Origin: Apiosordaria backusii
Taxonomy: Eukaryota; Ascomycota; Sordariomycetes; Sordariales; Lasiosphaeriaceae
NCBI GenBank assembly: GCA_030549205.1
Contig: JAUKTV010000001.1
Span: 3,100,001-3,164,000 of the forward strand
DNA length: 64,000 nt
Direction of reading: 5' to 3'
Shown: one piece after another, positions 1 through 10,712 of the stretch
Layout: the number at the start of each line of letters is the position of its first letter
Numbering within the stretch: the stretch's first letter is position 1
Made by a program: the position numbers and the translations under genes
Notes under the pieces: model-generated
Seen by the model: only the letters and a program-made list of their open reading frames with translations
Databases searched by the model: none
What the model was told of the DNA's origin: nothing

Positions 1-2882
1 GCTTCGAGGCGGATTGCGGGTTGCGGGCAGGAAGGCGGGCGGCAGACGGTGCAAGAACATGGATCCCCGCCTCGTCAATTGCTGGGGAATCGGCCGCCAC
101 ATCTGGTCGCTCGATAGAGACCGTGAGTACCAGCCATGAGCCACCTCACCTCACCTCGTGCCATTCTGTATTCACCGCCGCGTATTCGTACGGCGTTCAT
201 GGACCTCGTGGACTTTTGTCCGCCGTGACTTCCAGGTAGCAATTGGGTGGTGATAGTGATTCTCTAGTGAAAGCTTGCGAGAGAAATGGGGGAAACCAGT
301 TGCTGTCTTGCTCCGTCTGGCGTGATTGGGCATGCCGAGGGCGGTTACAAGCTGGGGTTATCCAATCAGATGCCAACCCGCCTTGTCGTGTATCAGACGC
401 AGGGGTCCCATGCAGTCTGGGCATGCGGTCCCGCCTCGCCAGGGAACATGTATCGATCCTGTAACTCGTCAGCGCTTCACCAGCGTCAAGTGACTTTGCC
501 CTCTCTTCACTTTGTCATGAACGAGAGCGAGAAATAAAATAAAGCCGTGACCAATCCACTGACAGAGCAACATGTTGCCCAGACTTCTGCATCTTTTTAA
601 AAATACCACAAGATTTCGATAGCATCCTTCTTTCTGCAAGCAATTACACAGTTGCTAGTCTCGATTTACTGATTGTCTTATCACTCACCTGGAAACAATC
701 CTCCGATAACCACCTTTCACCCCTTTTTGAGCCGCCCAAAAGTAGAAATCCCATGTTTTGAGAATGGGCGTTTCTCAGAGTTTGGACCGTCGCATCTCCT
801 GTCGCAACCCCATCATCTCAGGTCCTGAGACCAGGTCCCGCCCATCTGGCGGCCTGCTGAAGCACAAGCCGTTTGAGAGGACTGGGTCAAGCACTCTCAT
901 CAGACGAGCTTTGACCATGGTGTTCTGACAGGGGTAAGGGGTAAAGCATGGATAAGCGCTGGTGCCTGTAGCTGGCTCGTGCACATGCGGTTGCTCGGTT
1001 TTTGGCTTTTTGCCCGCCGCTTGCTTGCGGTCGGACACAGGCCCCCGCCACCAGAACCGAACTTCTCGATCGAAGGGCAGGAACAGCATTCGAGATATAT
1101 TAGATAGCGTCAATCCGGCTGTTGTCGGGCGGCGCAGAGCGGCTTTGACGTGTTCAGCTGTCTGTCTGTCGGCTACCTAACACTGAGTGAACTATATCTA
1201 TCCCGCGTGTCCATTCCGTTGCCGTTGCATACATATGTCGAAGTTTGTCTTCCGTGGCGAGGAAGACGGCGAAGCTTGAACCGAGCACTGAGCTGGCTTT
1301 CGACTCATTGACCTGTGGCATCGAATCAAAGCCTTCACAGAACAGGTCAACGTGTAATCAGAGCGTGGACAGATTTTGTTGTTCAACTTGGCAACGCCAG
1401 TCTCTCGAATGTTGAAGGCCGCCAATGGTGATGAGCGAAGCATCGAGACATTCGCAATCTCCATACTCAACAACAGTCAGCCACTCCCATTCTCACCCTA
1501 CCCGCCAAATATTCCGCCGTCAACTTGGCCACCACTAGCATCTTTTACTTCTCCGGTAGCAACTGCAACACAACCCAGCGGATTGCGCGCAGAACGTCAT
1601 CTCGCAAACCAGCGGTGGGCTCAATCGGGCAACCGGGAAAAGGGTCATTGTTCGGTGGTATTTCAAATATATCCCCCACCCGGCCCGGCCATCTTCCTCC
1701 TCCTGCCAGCCATCTCCTTCGTGCATATGCGCATCGAGATAAAAATTTTAGCGTTGTCTTTCCTTCGGCTGGGTGCTCAAATTGCTGGATCGTCAAAAGT
1801 GGGAAGAAAGCTGGCGGCTGGTCCCCCGCAACAATTGGATCTGTCTTTCCTGACCCACATGGACGCCACAGACCCATCTGGCCAATCAAAGCTTTTGAGA
1901 CACCCATCAACGACCGTTAAATGTTCAAAGTAGAAGTTCTGACATTGATCGTCTTGCATAAACAAGCGCAGCATTGAGACTGTGTGCTTTACCGGCAGCA
2001 ATCACATCCGGTCGGTTCGGTTTTTTTTCCTATTTTTATCTTTCGATAGCACTGGAGACTTTTGGCTTGGAAGTTTGCTGGGCAGCTTATAAACTCCCCC
2101 CACCTTCTCCCCGTTCGGTCCAGGCTTTTCACTCACATGCCAAACCGACCCATCGAGGTGATGAGTGGTGCGACTTCGGGTTCGTATGTGAAAGTGAACA
2201 GTCGATGTCCGTTCCATGAGATGTGATGCCAATTTTTTCCAAGGTGTGATGGTATTGCTGAGTTATCAGTCATTAGCCTCGAATACAAGATTGAAATAGC
2301 ATTCAGGAAGTGCTTGTCAGCGGTAAAGATCAGTCACGTCAACTGGATAAGGGATCAATCCTTCACCTTGCCTGAACCGTCCGAGGGGTTCATCCCGCCT
2401 TAGCCTGGCCGAGAGCAAGCGGTCTCTTCACCGCCGCCATCGCCGCTGACTTGCGAGGTTGCTGCCGACCCCGCGCCTTGCGCCGCAAGTGCTGTGAAGT
2501 TGAAGGCCTGCTCTTCGGCTCCTGTTATCTTGGCGAAAGAGTGGGCAGAGATCATAGCGGCCTACGAGTATTGGACAATGACAACTTCAGACGATATGTT
2601 AAGAAATACGTCGCTCAAGGCGATATAACGCCTCGCGTACAGTATGCTCTTTGATACCGTCGTGCTTCCCGACCTATAACATTCGAAGTGTCATCAATGC
2701 TGTGTACTGGGACCTTGTTAAAAACTGTTGGCAATCAGATACATAAAACAATAGAGATACGCCCCGAAAGTATACTGTACGCAGTAGTAAGCACCCCTTG
2801 CTAAGATGTTGTTATACTCTTGACTCTCTGTAACCTACGAGGATGAAATAGAAAACCGACAAGTGATATGTATCTGAGGAAT
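1..2882. other. Gene-free stretch
   Basis: I see no convincing coding sequence here. The longest open frames (for example 1376-1933 on + and 1545-1910 on -) overlap one another in several frames, lack splice-linked partners and have no recognisable domain. It probably holds the 3' flank of the STAND gene that ends at 2883 plus a long intergenic region. Fragments of genes lying outside the window cannot be excluded at the left edge. Confidence 0.6.
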
Positions 2883-5800
2883 CTAGTCTTCGACCGCCTC
2901 TGCCCATTCACCCTTCAACTGCTCCAGCCATTCTCTCCGTATTGTGACCCCCTTCTCATCATACGACGAAGCAGCAATATACCTTGTCTCATCAGGAATG
3001 GGCCATGCCCGATAGAAATCATGCTCAGGGTGGCAGGCATAAAAGAACATAGAGTTCCGCTGTTCGGGGTCCTTGAGAAGAGCCAGACAATCGCCACACC
3101 AGCCGATATCGAAACAAACCTTGCACAGATAAAGCTCAAACACTTCGGTGGTGCTTTTATTGCAGTTATCACACTCGAACCATGTTTTGTATTGGTCGAA
3201 ATCGAGGTGCAGCTCATCGGGCTTGGTCGGAAAGGGCGATGTGGCCTGTGATGAGGGGGAGGCCGATGGTGCTGGTGATGAAACGATTGAAGCCCGCAAG
3301 TCAAGACGCCAGTCAACATCATGACTTTCCTCATCTTCGCTATTATCGACAGCCTCACGTGCTTCTTCATTTTCGTAGCCACCAAGGTCTTGATTCTCTA
3401 CGTCAGGCATCTCAGGCTTGAGCACCCATTCACAAGGCTGGAACAGAATAGACAGCAAAGCCGATGCATTGCGTCTGTCTCCGGCGTGCAGTAGCGTCCT
3501 TGCTAAAGAATACAACGACTCAAACGAGCGGCCTTTTTTTAGGAGGACGGGCGTCCTCAATATACCTCAACATGTGCAAGACACTGGGACGGAAGCATTT
3601 CCTCCAGGTAATATCGTCAGCTTCCTTGTAGTCTCTCAACCACCGTCCCCATAGCATGAGCGGATAATGGGGCATGACAAAGGCAAAAAAGCCCTCGTCA
3701 TCTTCATGAAAGCTGGTGAGAGCCCTGGCAGCCAGTTGCTTGAGCTTGTGTGCACTGGTAGGCTGTGCTTCGCTGGCTTGTTTCCGCGATGCAATCGCCA
3801 TGTCGAAATAGCACTGCGAGAGCTGGTTGTTGGCAATCCCAGCTGAATCGCTCCTGTGAACTTCCGTTCTTTTCCGCAACTCGTGCCAGAAACATCTCCC
3901 AGAGTGTGACCGCCACATCCTGCAGTCCAAAAGAATGGTACTTGACCTTGGCAATATTGTAGGGAATCATGACATACGTATCATCGAGAGGAGTGTTGCC
4001 AGCGTTGATGGCTGCTAGAGCCTTGTCGAGAGCATTTAGAATAAACTGAGGCCGCCCGTGATGCGCACATGCGTTGCCCATTTCCCCAAACAAATTGTTC
4101 TGTGTGTACCGATCCACGCCAAAAGCAAGCATATCAACAAGTGAACTCAGTCCATAACGTCGGCTGGCCTTTGCTTCATCTAGTCCCTGGAGGATCTCGA
4201 TCCCTTTTGCGTAATTGCGGTTCTTGTTGAGCATTCTCAGTAGAGTGGCGGTACTGTGAGGTGATGGATCCCCGAACTTAAAACTTTCCCAAGAGGCAGC
4301 ATACGCTTTGTCGTAGTCGCCCCCGAAACTAGCCCAGGTGGCCATAGCATCCCAAAGACGACGAAACCTCTTGTCTGAGCGGTCAGGGAACACTTCGATA
4401 GCCTTCTCTAGCCAATCCATAGCTTCTTGGTATCGGCGCCGGCGCACATTCCATCGTGCAAGGCCCTCAAACGCAGGCCAAGCTTCGGGACTGAGCTCAA
4501 TAGATTGTTTGTAGTTCAAGAGCCAATCCTAGGCTGGCATGCCACTGTGAGCTTTGTTCTAGTCCGGACCATTGCGCTATTTGTTCAAGTCGCTCTTGTC
4601 CGAGGCCGTGGCTTTCAGTATCTGGCGGAAATGTAATTTCTTCTGTGCCGGGGGCAACTGTCCCATGTTCATACTAAGCCAAGCATGAGCTGATGATTTT
4701 TACATAGATAACAACAGAGGAAGGGCGGGGCGATTCTTACCCAAATATGCCATCCGTGAGCAACCCATGCATAAATGATTGTCCTCATACTGTAGTATCT
4801 CGGACGGAAACCCGGTTTGTCAAGCCACAATTTAGAAGCTATCTTGATGACCAACCTTAGGAGATCCGTCAGCGAAGCCGCGGCCCTACCAATCCATGCC
4901 ATAGCTTCATCATCAACTGTAGACATAAATCCTCTCAAAACTTCGGCTTGGCTCAACCAGGCCTGCACGATCTTGAGATACTTATCAGTCTCAACCCACA
5001 TCTTCCAGAATGGACGATCGTTGTTGCTGTAACACTGGGAGAACTCATCATAGTACTCCAAAGGGCGCAATAAACCAAGAGATCCTTTCTCAGTGCCGAA
5101 TACCCAGTAGAGCCCCTCAATTATCTTTGCTGCATCGCTATCGGCGATGCTATCCCTGTCGATATGCTCGAGATGGTGTGCAAGATGGCACAATGGATAG
5201 CCAGACAGAGAAATATACTCGTCCGGTATTGTCGGTCCCAGGCGAAGTATATCCAGACATATAATGGTAATGTTGGTGTGGGGGTCCTGGACACTAGGGA
5301 TGATCCCAAGTTGCGGTCTTTCTCGGGTTTCCGGAGATCCCTCCCTTACAAGATAGTCCCGAATACGACTGTGATAGAAGCTGACTTCAGTTTTGAGTTG
5401 TCCATGACTGAGGTGCGATAGTAAGCTTTGAATAATGTCAGACTCGTCCTTCGCTTCAGTCCTGGGATTTTTGTCATCATCGAACTCCAAGCCCTGAACA
5501 GGACTCAATTTGGTACATCCGGGAGCGTTCAAGAAATCACCATCGTCACTTCCTGTGTCGCCTGAAGAGTCGGTGTCACCAACATCCCCGCCGCCATCTT
5601 CTTGACTATAGGCGTTATCAAAATCAAAGAGACCCTCGTTTTCGTCGGTGATAAACCCATAGTCCGACGAGTCATTCGCAGATTCATGTGTGCAGTTGCT
5701 CAATCCTATCTGAACATCGGGATCGTGATCGTAAGGGAACTTCAAGTTGAAGATCGAAGATAGCCTGCCGCGCATATTCCTCCAGAGAAGATACTGTGGC

Positions 5801-7632
5801 TTCAAACCAGGTAGGCTCGTGATAAGCTCGAGTTCGCCGAATTGCAAAGGCCTTCGTGAATATGTCATGAACATCAACATCTTTTGCATGACGCCCTGGT
5901 CGATTGCGTCGTCCTTGGAAATGCGTTCAAAGATCGAAGCAATCATATCATCCAGATTGGAAGGCGGATTTGCCAATGTTGCCTCGATATGCGGCAAATC
6001 TTTCCTGACCAGGCTATCCAACAAAAGCTTAGCCCAAAGAAACACGCCATCAGCTCCATCAGAAATTTTCTTTAGAATCTTGCTCCCTTCTCTGTTGGCT
6101 TTTCTCAGCCCGTCGGGCCTTGCTTTGCGCATTTCGCGAAGAACGTCGAGCTCTTCCAGACGTTTGCGGATGTAAGTATTGATGTCGTTCTGGTTCTTAA
6201 TGCGCGATACTTCAATAACACATGGTTTCTTTGACCACTTGAAGGTCACGTCGCTCCTGAGAGAGCCACGACCGATAATGCCAAACCTCATCACCTGGTA
6301 GTTTTTGGGTTTTTGGGCAATGACCGCATCCTTGACAAGGCCAAGGATAGTCTTGCGGGTCTCTTCCCCAGCTTCATCTAAGCCATCTATCAGTATAGTC
6401 ACCGCCTGACTGACATGGGCCTCAGCTGAGTTGTAATAGGCCAGAAATAGATTCTCCCAAGTGTGCTCGGCCGCGGCAGTCAGTTTCCGATGTTTGTCCA
6501 TGTTGATGACATGTTCCCTGAAGCTATCATCGTGGCTGGCAATCTGCCAAGCGAGCGTTTTGAGAATGTTGTTGGCATCTCGCAAAACTTCGTTGTCTTC
6601 TTTAATAAAGAAGTAAGCGAGAGATTCGGTGCGATTGCCACGGTTTACCATGAATGTGCTTCGATCGATGAGGCGTTTGATGATGCTGGTAGTGAGGAAA
6701 CTTTTGCCTGCCCCTGGGCCACCAAATATCCACAAAATGGGCACATCGCGGTTCATCCAAGATTGGAAGGGTGGCTCATTCTGCAACCAAATACCAGTGT
6801 CTTTCAGAAGACTTCTCTTATTCCTTGTATAAGTTTCCTCGACCTCATCCCAAGCTGATGTGGCACCCAAGGCCTGTTTAAGATGCGCATTGTCCTCGTT
6901 GCGCAAGACTTTACCCTCAAGACCTCTGACAGCATCGAGTGTATGTTTCAACGTTCCCTTTGCCTCCTCAAGTACTACTTCGGCTCGTTTGGTGGATGTA
7001 TACGTAATACCAAGAATATATTTTTGCTCACTGTCCAGAAGCTTGCTCAAATCATCAAGGAGTTTTTTGGTGTATTTATCCTTGCCGAGGAAGGTGACGC
7101 GGAGGTATTCGCGAAACCGACGTTCCCTGATTAAATGCTCAGACCGACCGATAACTCTGAGGATGGTGGCCAGAATCGCAACGACCTTGTGTCGTAGTGT
7201 GGCATCAATAGGCATGCTGACGTACTGGCCCAGTCGGCCAGCAAAGTCATGGAGCTCCCAGAATACCTGCTCAATCCAGTCATAGGCATTGGAGACTCCT
7301 TCGCACGCTTTAACCAGATAGACCACTGCGCCGAGGACAGCGCTTGTTGCGAATCCAAAGTCAGCTACTGAGGCTGGGGTCACTCCAATTTGTGCTATAG
7401 CCGAAACAGGAGTGATAAAGGTTTCGAGAGCAGACCACAGGTGATGTCTTCGAGAACGAAAACCCCGAAACTTAGCATTCGAATCTTCGATGAGTTTTGC
7501 GACCTGGTCAATACTAGAGATATCGTCGAAGGCAGCAAGACCGCCAAGCGAAAGGGATCGTTCCGTTTCCCTGCCATACTCGGCGAGGGCATCTGCCCAC
7601 AGCAATTGGATACCGTCTTGATTGTTCGTCAT
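2883..7632 (-). pseudogene. Goodbye-NACHT-TPR STAND (NLR-like) gene, broken in the TPR half
   Basis: This is a fungal NOD-like receptor of the STAND class, a signalling NTPase of the kind used in allorecognition and immunity. Start at 7632 (MTNNQDGIQLLWADAL). Exon 1 is 7632-4741 (964 codons). A 67-nt intron with a GTAAGA donor and TTAG acceptor joins exon 2 at 4673. Residues 1-180 resemble the fungal STAND N-terminal Goodbye domain. Walker A (GGPGAGKS) is at residues 304-311 and Walker B (ILIDGLDEA) at about 413-421. An Asp-rich linker near 5,500-5,650 precedes TPR-like repeats (4640-3600) and a C-terminal Cys-rich ZZ-like finger (CDNC, CKVC, CGDC, then CHPEH; 3190-3010). The TPR half changes frame near 4521-4535 (about 10 residues of a TPR missing), near 3838-3846 (one extra base) and at the 7-T run 3534-3540 (one extra base). 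The last frame stops at 2883. One lesion is at a homopolymer and may be a sequencing error. The other two suggest a decayed gene, or an unusual splice at the first site. The NACHT part could still be expressed as a truncated protein. Confidence 0.8.
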
Positions 7633-7914
7633 GGTTCGTCCGTGAAGTCTGTAGAGCTGGCAAAGTATTCCAGAGAAAACACAGTTACCAGCCCTATTTG
7701 ACCCAGAACTCGTGCGTATAATTTCCCCGCAACCGCAATTCGGCCGGTGGAAAGCAGGCATCCAGAAATGTGAGGCTGTGAAGAAGGAGGCTGTGATTGG
7801 GGGCAGTGCCCCGATTTTGATTGGACTGAACACCCGAAACATGAGTTGCTTGTACAGTGGGCTAAGGACTTGCAAGGTTCCTAGCGTATGTGGGCACAAG
7901 CATTTCCTCAAATC

Positions 7915-8777
7915 TCATAGGTGACTGAAATTTGATCTCGTCCAAAACCTCACAAATCTCCTTCCATCCTCTTGTCCCAGTGCCTCTCTCATCACACTCT
8001 GTCCCTCATGGCTTCCCAGTCGACTGTCACCCAACAACTCCCGAAAGCTGAAAAACTCTTGACTGCGAACCATCGTATCGACTGCCTGCCTAGAGAGCTG
8101 TTTTTCCCCAACTGAGCAGCAAGATAGGAGGTCCTTTGCAACATCAATGCTGACTTGTTGCTGGATTCTGTCACCATGACTCTCTGCAAAGCTGTCTTGG
8201 AAAGTCTTGAGAGTTGATGGTAAGGCGTCTAGACTAGTCAAGGGAATGATGGGAATGTTTGGGGTGTAATCCATCAATCTGGGTAGTTAGGTCAGTAAAA
8301 AGATCTATGGAAGAGATTGCAAAGGGGACCGAACTGGATCTGAAGTGTCATGAAAGCCTTCATAGCGTTTCCATGCTCTGTTTCGTTTTCTTGGTCGAAG
8401 AGGAATATGACTCCTGCTTTGGCGTCATTGAGATCATGGCGTAGTTGTTTAGTTCTAGTCATTGCCGGTGACTCTGAGTCCTCGGTTAACATGTCTGCTG
8501 GTGAGATCAAGACAAACTTGAAGACCTGACAGGACTCGGTGTGCTCCTGCTCTATGACAAGGGAGATGTCGTGCGATCGGAAGGTTGATTCTATGAACTC
8601 GTTAGGATACTTTCAACAACAATAATGTGGTTGGGAGATGTCTTCGGGAAGGTTCATACCGCGCCATTTTCTACTGTCCGATTGCAGAAGTAGCGTAGGG
8701 ACTGATGACCATGGCTGACAAGATCTCAGGATCGAGGAAACAAGGCTGGTCGGCGTGTCCGTCATGGGGTATTCCAT
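7915..8777 (-). CDS. Small protein with possible ERCC1/SPO16-like architecture
   Basis: Three exons: 8777-8660, 8590-8335 and 8278-7915, giving 245 aa. Intron 1 has donor GTATGA, branch CTAAC and acceptor ATAG. Intron 2 has donor GTTCGG, branch CTAAC and acceptor CCCAG. All phases close. The middle part (about residues 55-150) alternates strand and helix segments such as FKFVLISPADM and AKAGVIFLFDQ followed by IPIIPLTSLDALPSTLKTF. The C-terminal 60 residues look like a helix-hairpin-helix pair (FSFRELL, then MREALGQEDGRRFVRFW). That order, a degenerate nuclease-like fold then HhH, is the layout of ERCC1-type partners, which include meiotic SPO16. The family call is inference from pattern and not from a recognised signature. 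The existence of the gene is well supported by clean splicing. Start chosen at MEYPMTDTP because upstream in-frame ATGs lie in atypical sequence. Confidence 0.7.
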
Positions 8778-9097
8778 TATATGCACTGTCACTTGATGAG
8801 CAAGCAGGCAGTAGTGTGAGAAGTGGTTTAGAACTGTGTTGAGATTTCTGTTGTGAAAAGCAAGAGGGTATCGCTTCCTTCTATCCCGGAGATGGGTTTT
8901 CCACCTGCCATGTCTATCATCGCTCCTTCCCCCAAACTTACAACCCGACGCCAATATCGTGCCATTGGATTTAGTGACCCACTTTGTTGTCTAATACTTA
9001 CATCATTGTGCAAATGATACAGGCGGGCAACCGTTGTGTAGTGGCCGCCTGCTTTGTGAACATTTCCGCAGTGAATACCTGGGCTGATTCAACCGAG
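8778..9097. other. Intergenic, SPO16-like promoter / OPA3 3' flank
   Basis: A 320-nt spacer between two minus-strand genes. It should hold the promoter of the downstream gene and the 3' UTR of the OPA3-like gene. No distinct motif was recognised. Confidence 0.5.
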
Positions 9098-9804
9098 TCA
9101 TACTGCAGGGGTAGCCAAAAGGGGCTGCTTTGTCTTTGGGTCTTTGAATGCCCTCAGCGTCTCCTCAATAAGTCGGACTCTCTCTCGCTGCTTCTTCTCT
9201 GCTTCCTCGAGCTCCTCACCCCTTTGCTTCAACTCCTGCACCTGCTTCTCCAACTCTAGAACCATTTCTTTGTCTTTGTCCGGCTTCTGAGAAGTTCTCC
9301 AATACTCATAAGTGACCAACGCAGTCGCAATGGCCAAAATGAATGCATCGCCAATAACATCTGCAAACAAATCAACGGCCTTGGCCTCTGGGAGAGGCCT
9401 GAACTGCCGCCTCCAGATACTCTTTGGTGGTTCCTTTGTAGGATGTGATTCTCTCGGAGTGGTCCCATACTTGGCCTTGAGCTCTTCCTCCCGCCTGACT
9501 TGCTCCTCGGTCTTGACTGTAGGAGTCTCTGCTTTCTCCTTTGCTTTTTGGGCAGCTTCGCTGTTGCGCATCGTGGCAACCGAAAGCCGCATATTTATTT
9601 GATGAATGATTTGACCATATCTCGCAGCGAAGGCGCGGAACCGTGGATGTTCATGTGCTTGGTGCTTGATGTGATTCTGCAGCCAATACCAACATCAGTG
9701 GTCTGCTGCGGAGAAGGGTCAAATCAAGGGGGACGAACCGCGCCATATTTGGAGATATGCCGTACAAAGAGGGCGGCGATTTTGAATAAGGGAAGGGGAA
9801 CCAT
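9098..9804 (-). CDS. opa3: OPA3-like mitochondrial protein
   Basis: Two exons, 9804-9739 and 9676-9098, encode 214 aa. The intron has donor GTTCGT and acceptor TGCAG, in phase 0. OPA3 is a small mitochondrial membrane-associated protein linked to lipid metabolism and organelle shape. The N-terminus (PLFKIAALFVRHISKYGANHIK) and the following HEHPRFRAFAARYGQIIHQIN block match the OPA3 family pattern of an isoprenoid-like leader followed by a basic RF..F helix. A hydrophobic segment (ADVIGDAFILAIATALVTYEYW) lies at about residues 123-144. A strongly charged C-terminal coiled coil follows (KEMVLELEKQVQELKQ onward). The first ATG of exon 2 (9592) is too late and would lose the conserved N-terminus, which decides the spliced start. 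Confidence 0.88.
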
Positions 9805-10712
9805 GGCAAATCGTGGCTGGCCTCCAGTCGGCCAAGAAACCTGGTGACCTTGGGAGACGGAGGAAGAGGAATGGTGCTGAGTCAATGATCTTGAATGGGA
9901 TGGGTTGCGGAAGGGAGTGATGGCGGAGCGGGATCGAGTAGCTAACCGTCTATACGTCAATACAAGGGACAAGGATCTCCCAGCGAAGAAAGACTGATTG
10001 TTGCATAGAAATTCAAGACTCGAGAAGTTATGATGCGATGGAGTCCTCGGCAATGGCGGGGAGCCTTTTCAAGGTGAGCAACCAATGACAGGTTACCAAA
10101 TAGAGGGAGCTGACAAGGTGAGAGAGCTTATCGGATGAAATGTGATTCGTGCACGCCCACTTATCGGCCGTTTGAAGGCCGTTGCCCTGGCGACACTGGG
10201 GAGGAGCAAACATGGATCTCGCTGGGCTTTCATCCACAATGAATTCTTGGACAAGTGACATCCACACACCTTTGGCATCACCCACCATCGACTGTTGCTT
10301 ACCGGCTCTTGTTGCCACTTACACAGCTTGGTGTGATTGTCAACTCAGTTTCTGGTGTGTCTAATCGTAATAGCCCGCTACTTTTCATGACGGCCACAGA
10401 GCGCGAAACAGTCAGCACAGTCCAACGGTGAGCATTTGCTTGTTTACAACGGCCTTCCCTATCCCCATTCAACCGCAGACGAAATTTTATGTCGCGTGCA
10501 TTTGCACAACGCCTAACATCTGCCTTGTTGACTGCACTGCATTGCATGCCTTTCGGACAGTACTGACGTGTCAACAGAATAGTGGACCGGCCACTTGACA
10601 CGCGACGTTAGTTTCGGTCAACCCTTCACCGACCTCGTCCTCGAACACCCACAACGTCGCCGGGAGAAAAGAACGCCTCGGTCTACACAACAATCAGATT
10701 GTGTAGTAGGCG
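9805..10712. promoter_or_regulatory. Divergent promoter region, OPA3-like / polo kinase
   Basis: A 908-nt head-to-head spacer between the OPA3-like gene (-) and the polo kinase (+). Short open frames here overlap on both strands and look random. It should hold both promoters and the 5' UTRs. No specific operator was recognised. Confidence 0.5.

Noticed and set aside
1376..1933. 185-codon open frame in the left gene-free region
   Set aside because: Overlaps four other open frames of similar size, with no domain and no splice partner.
4490..4560. A 41-nt intron ending CCTAG to explain the first break in the STAND gene
   Set aside because: The donor would be GTCCGG and the length below the usual minimum; it would also remove half of a TPR. 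It is kept only as a minor alternative.
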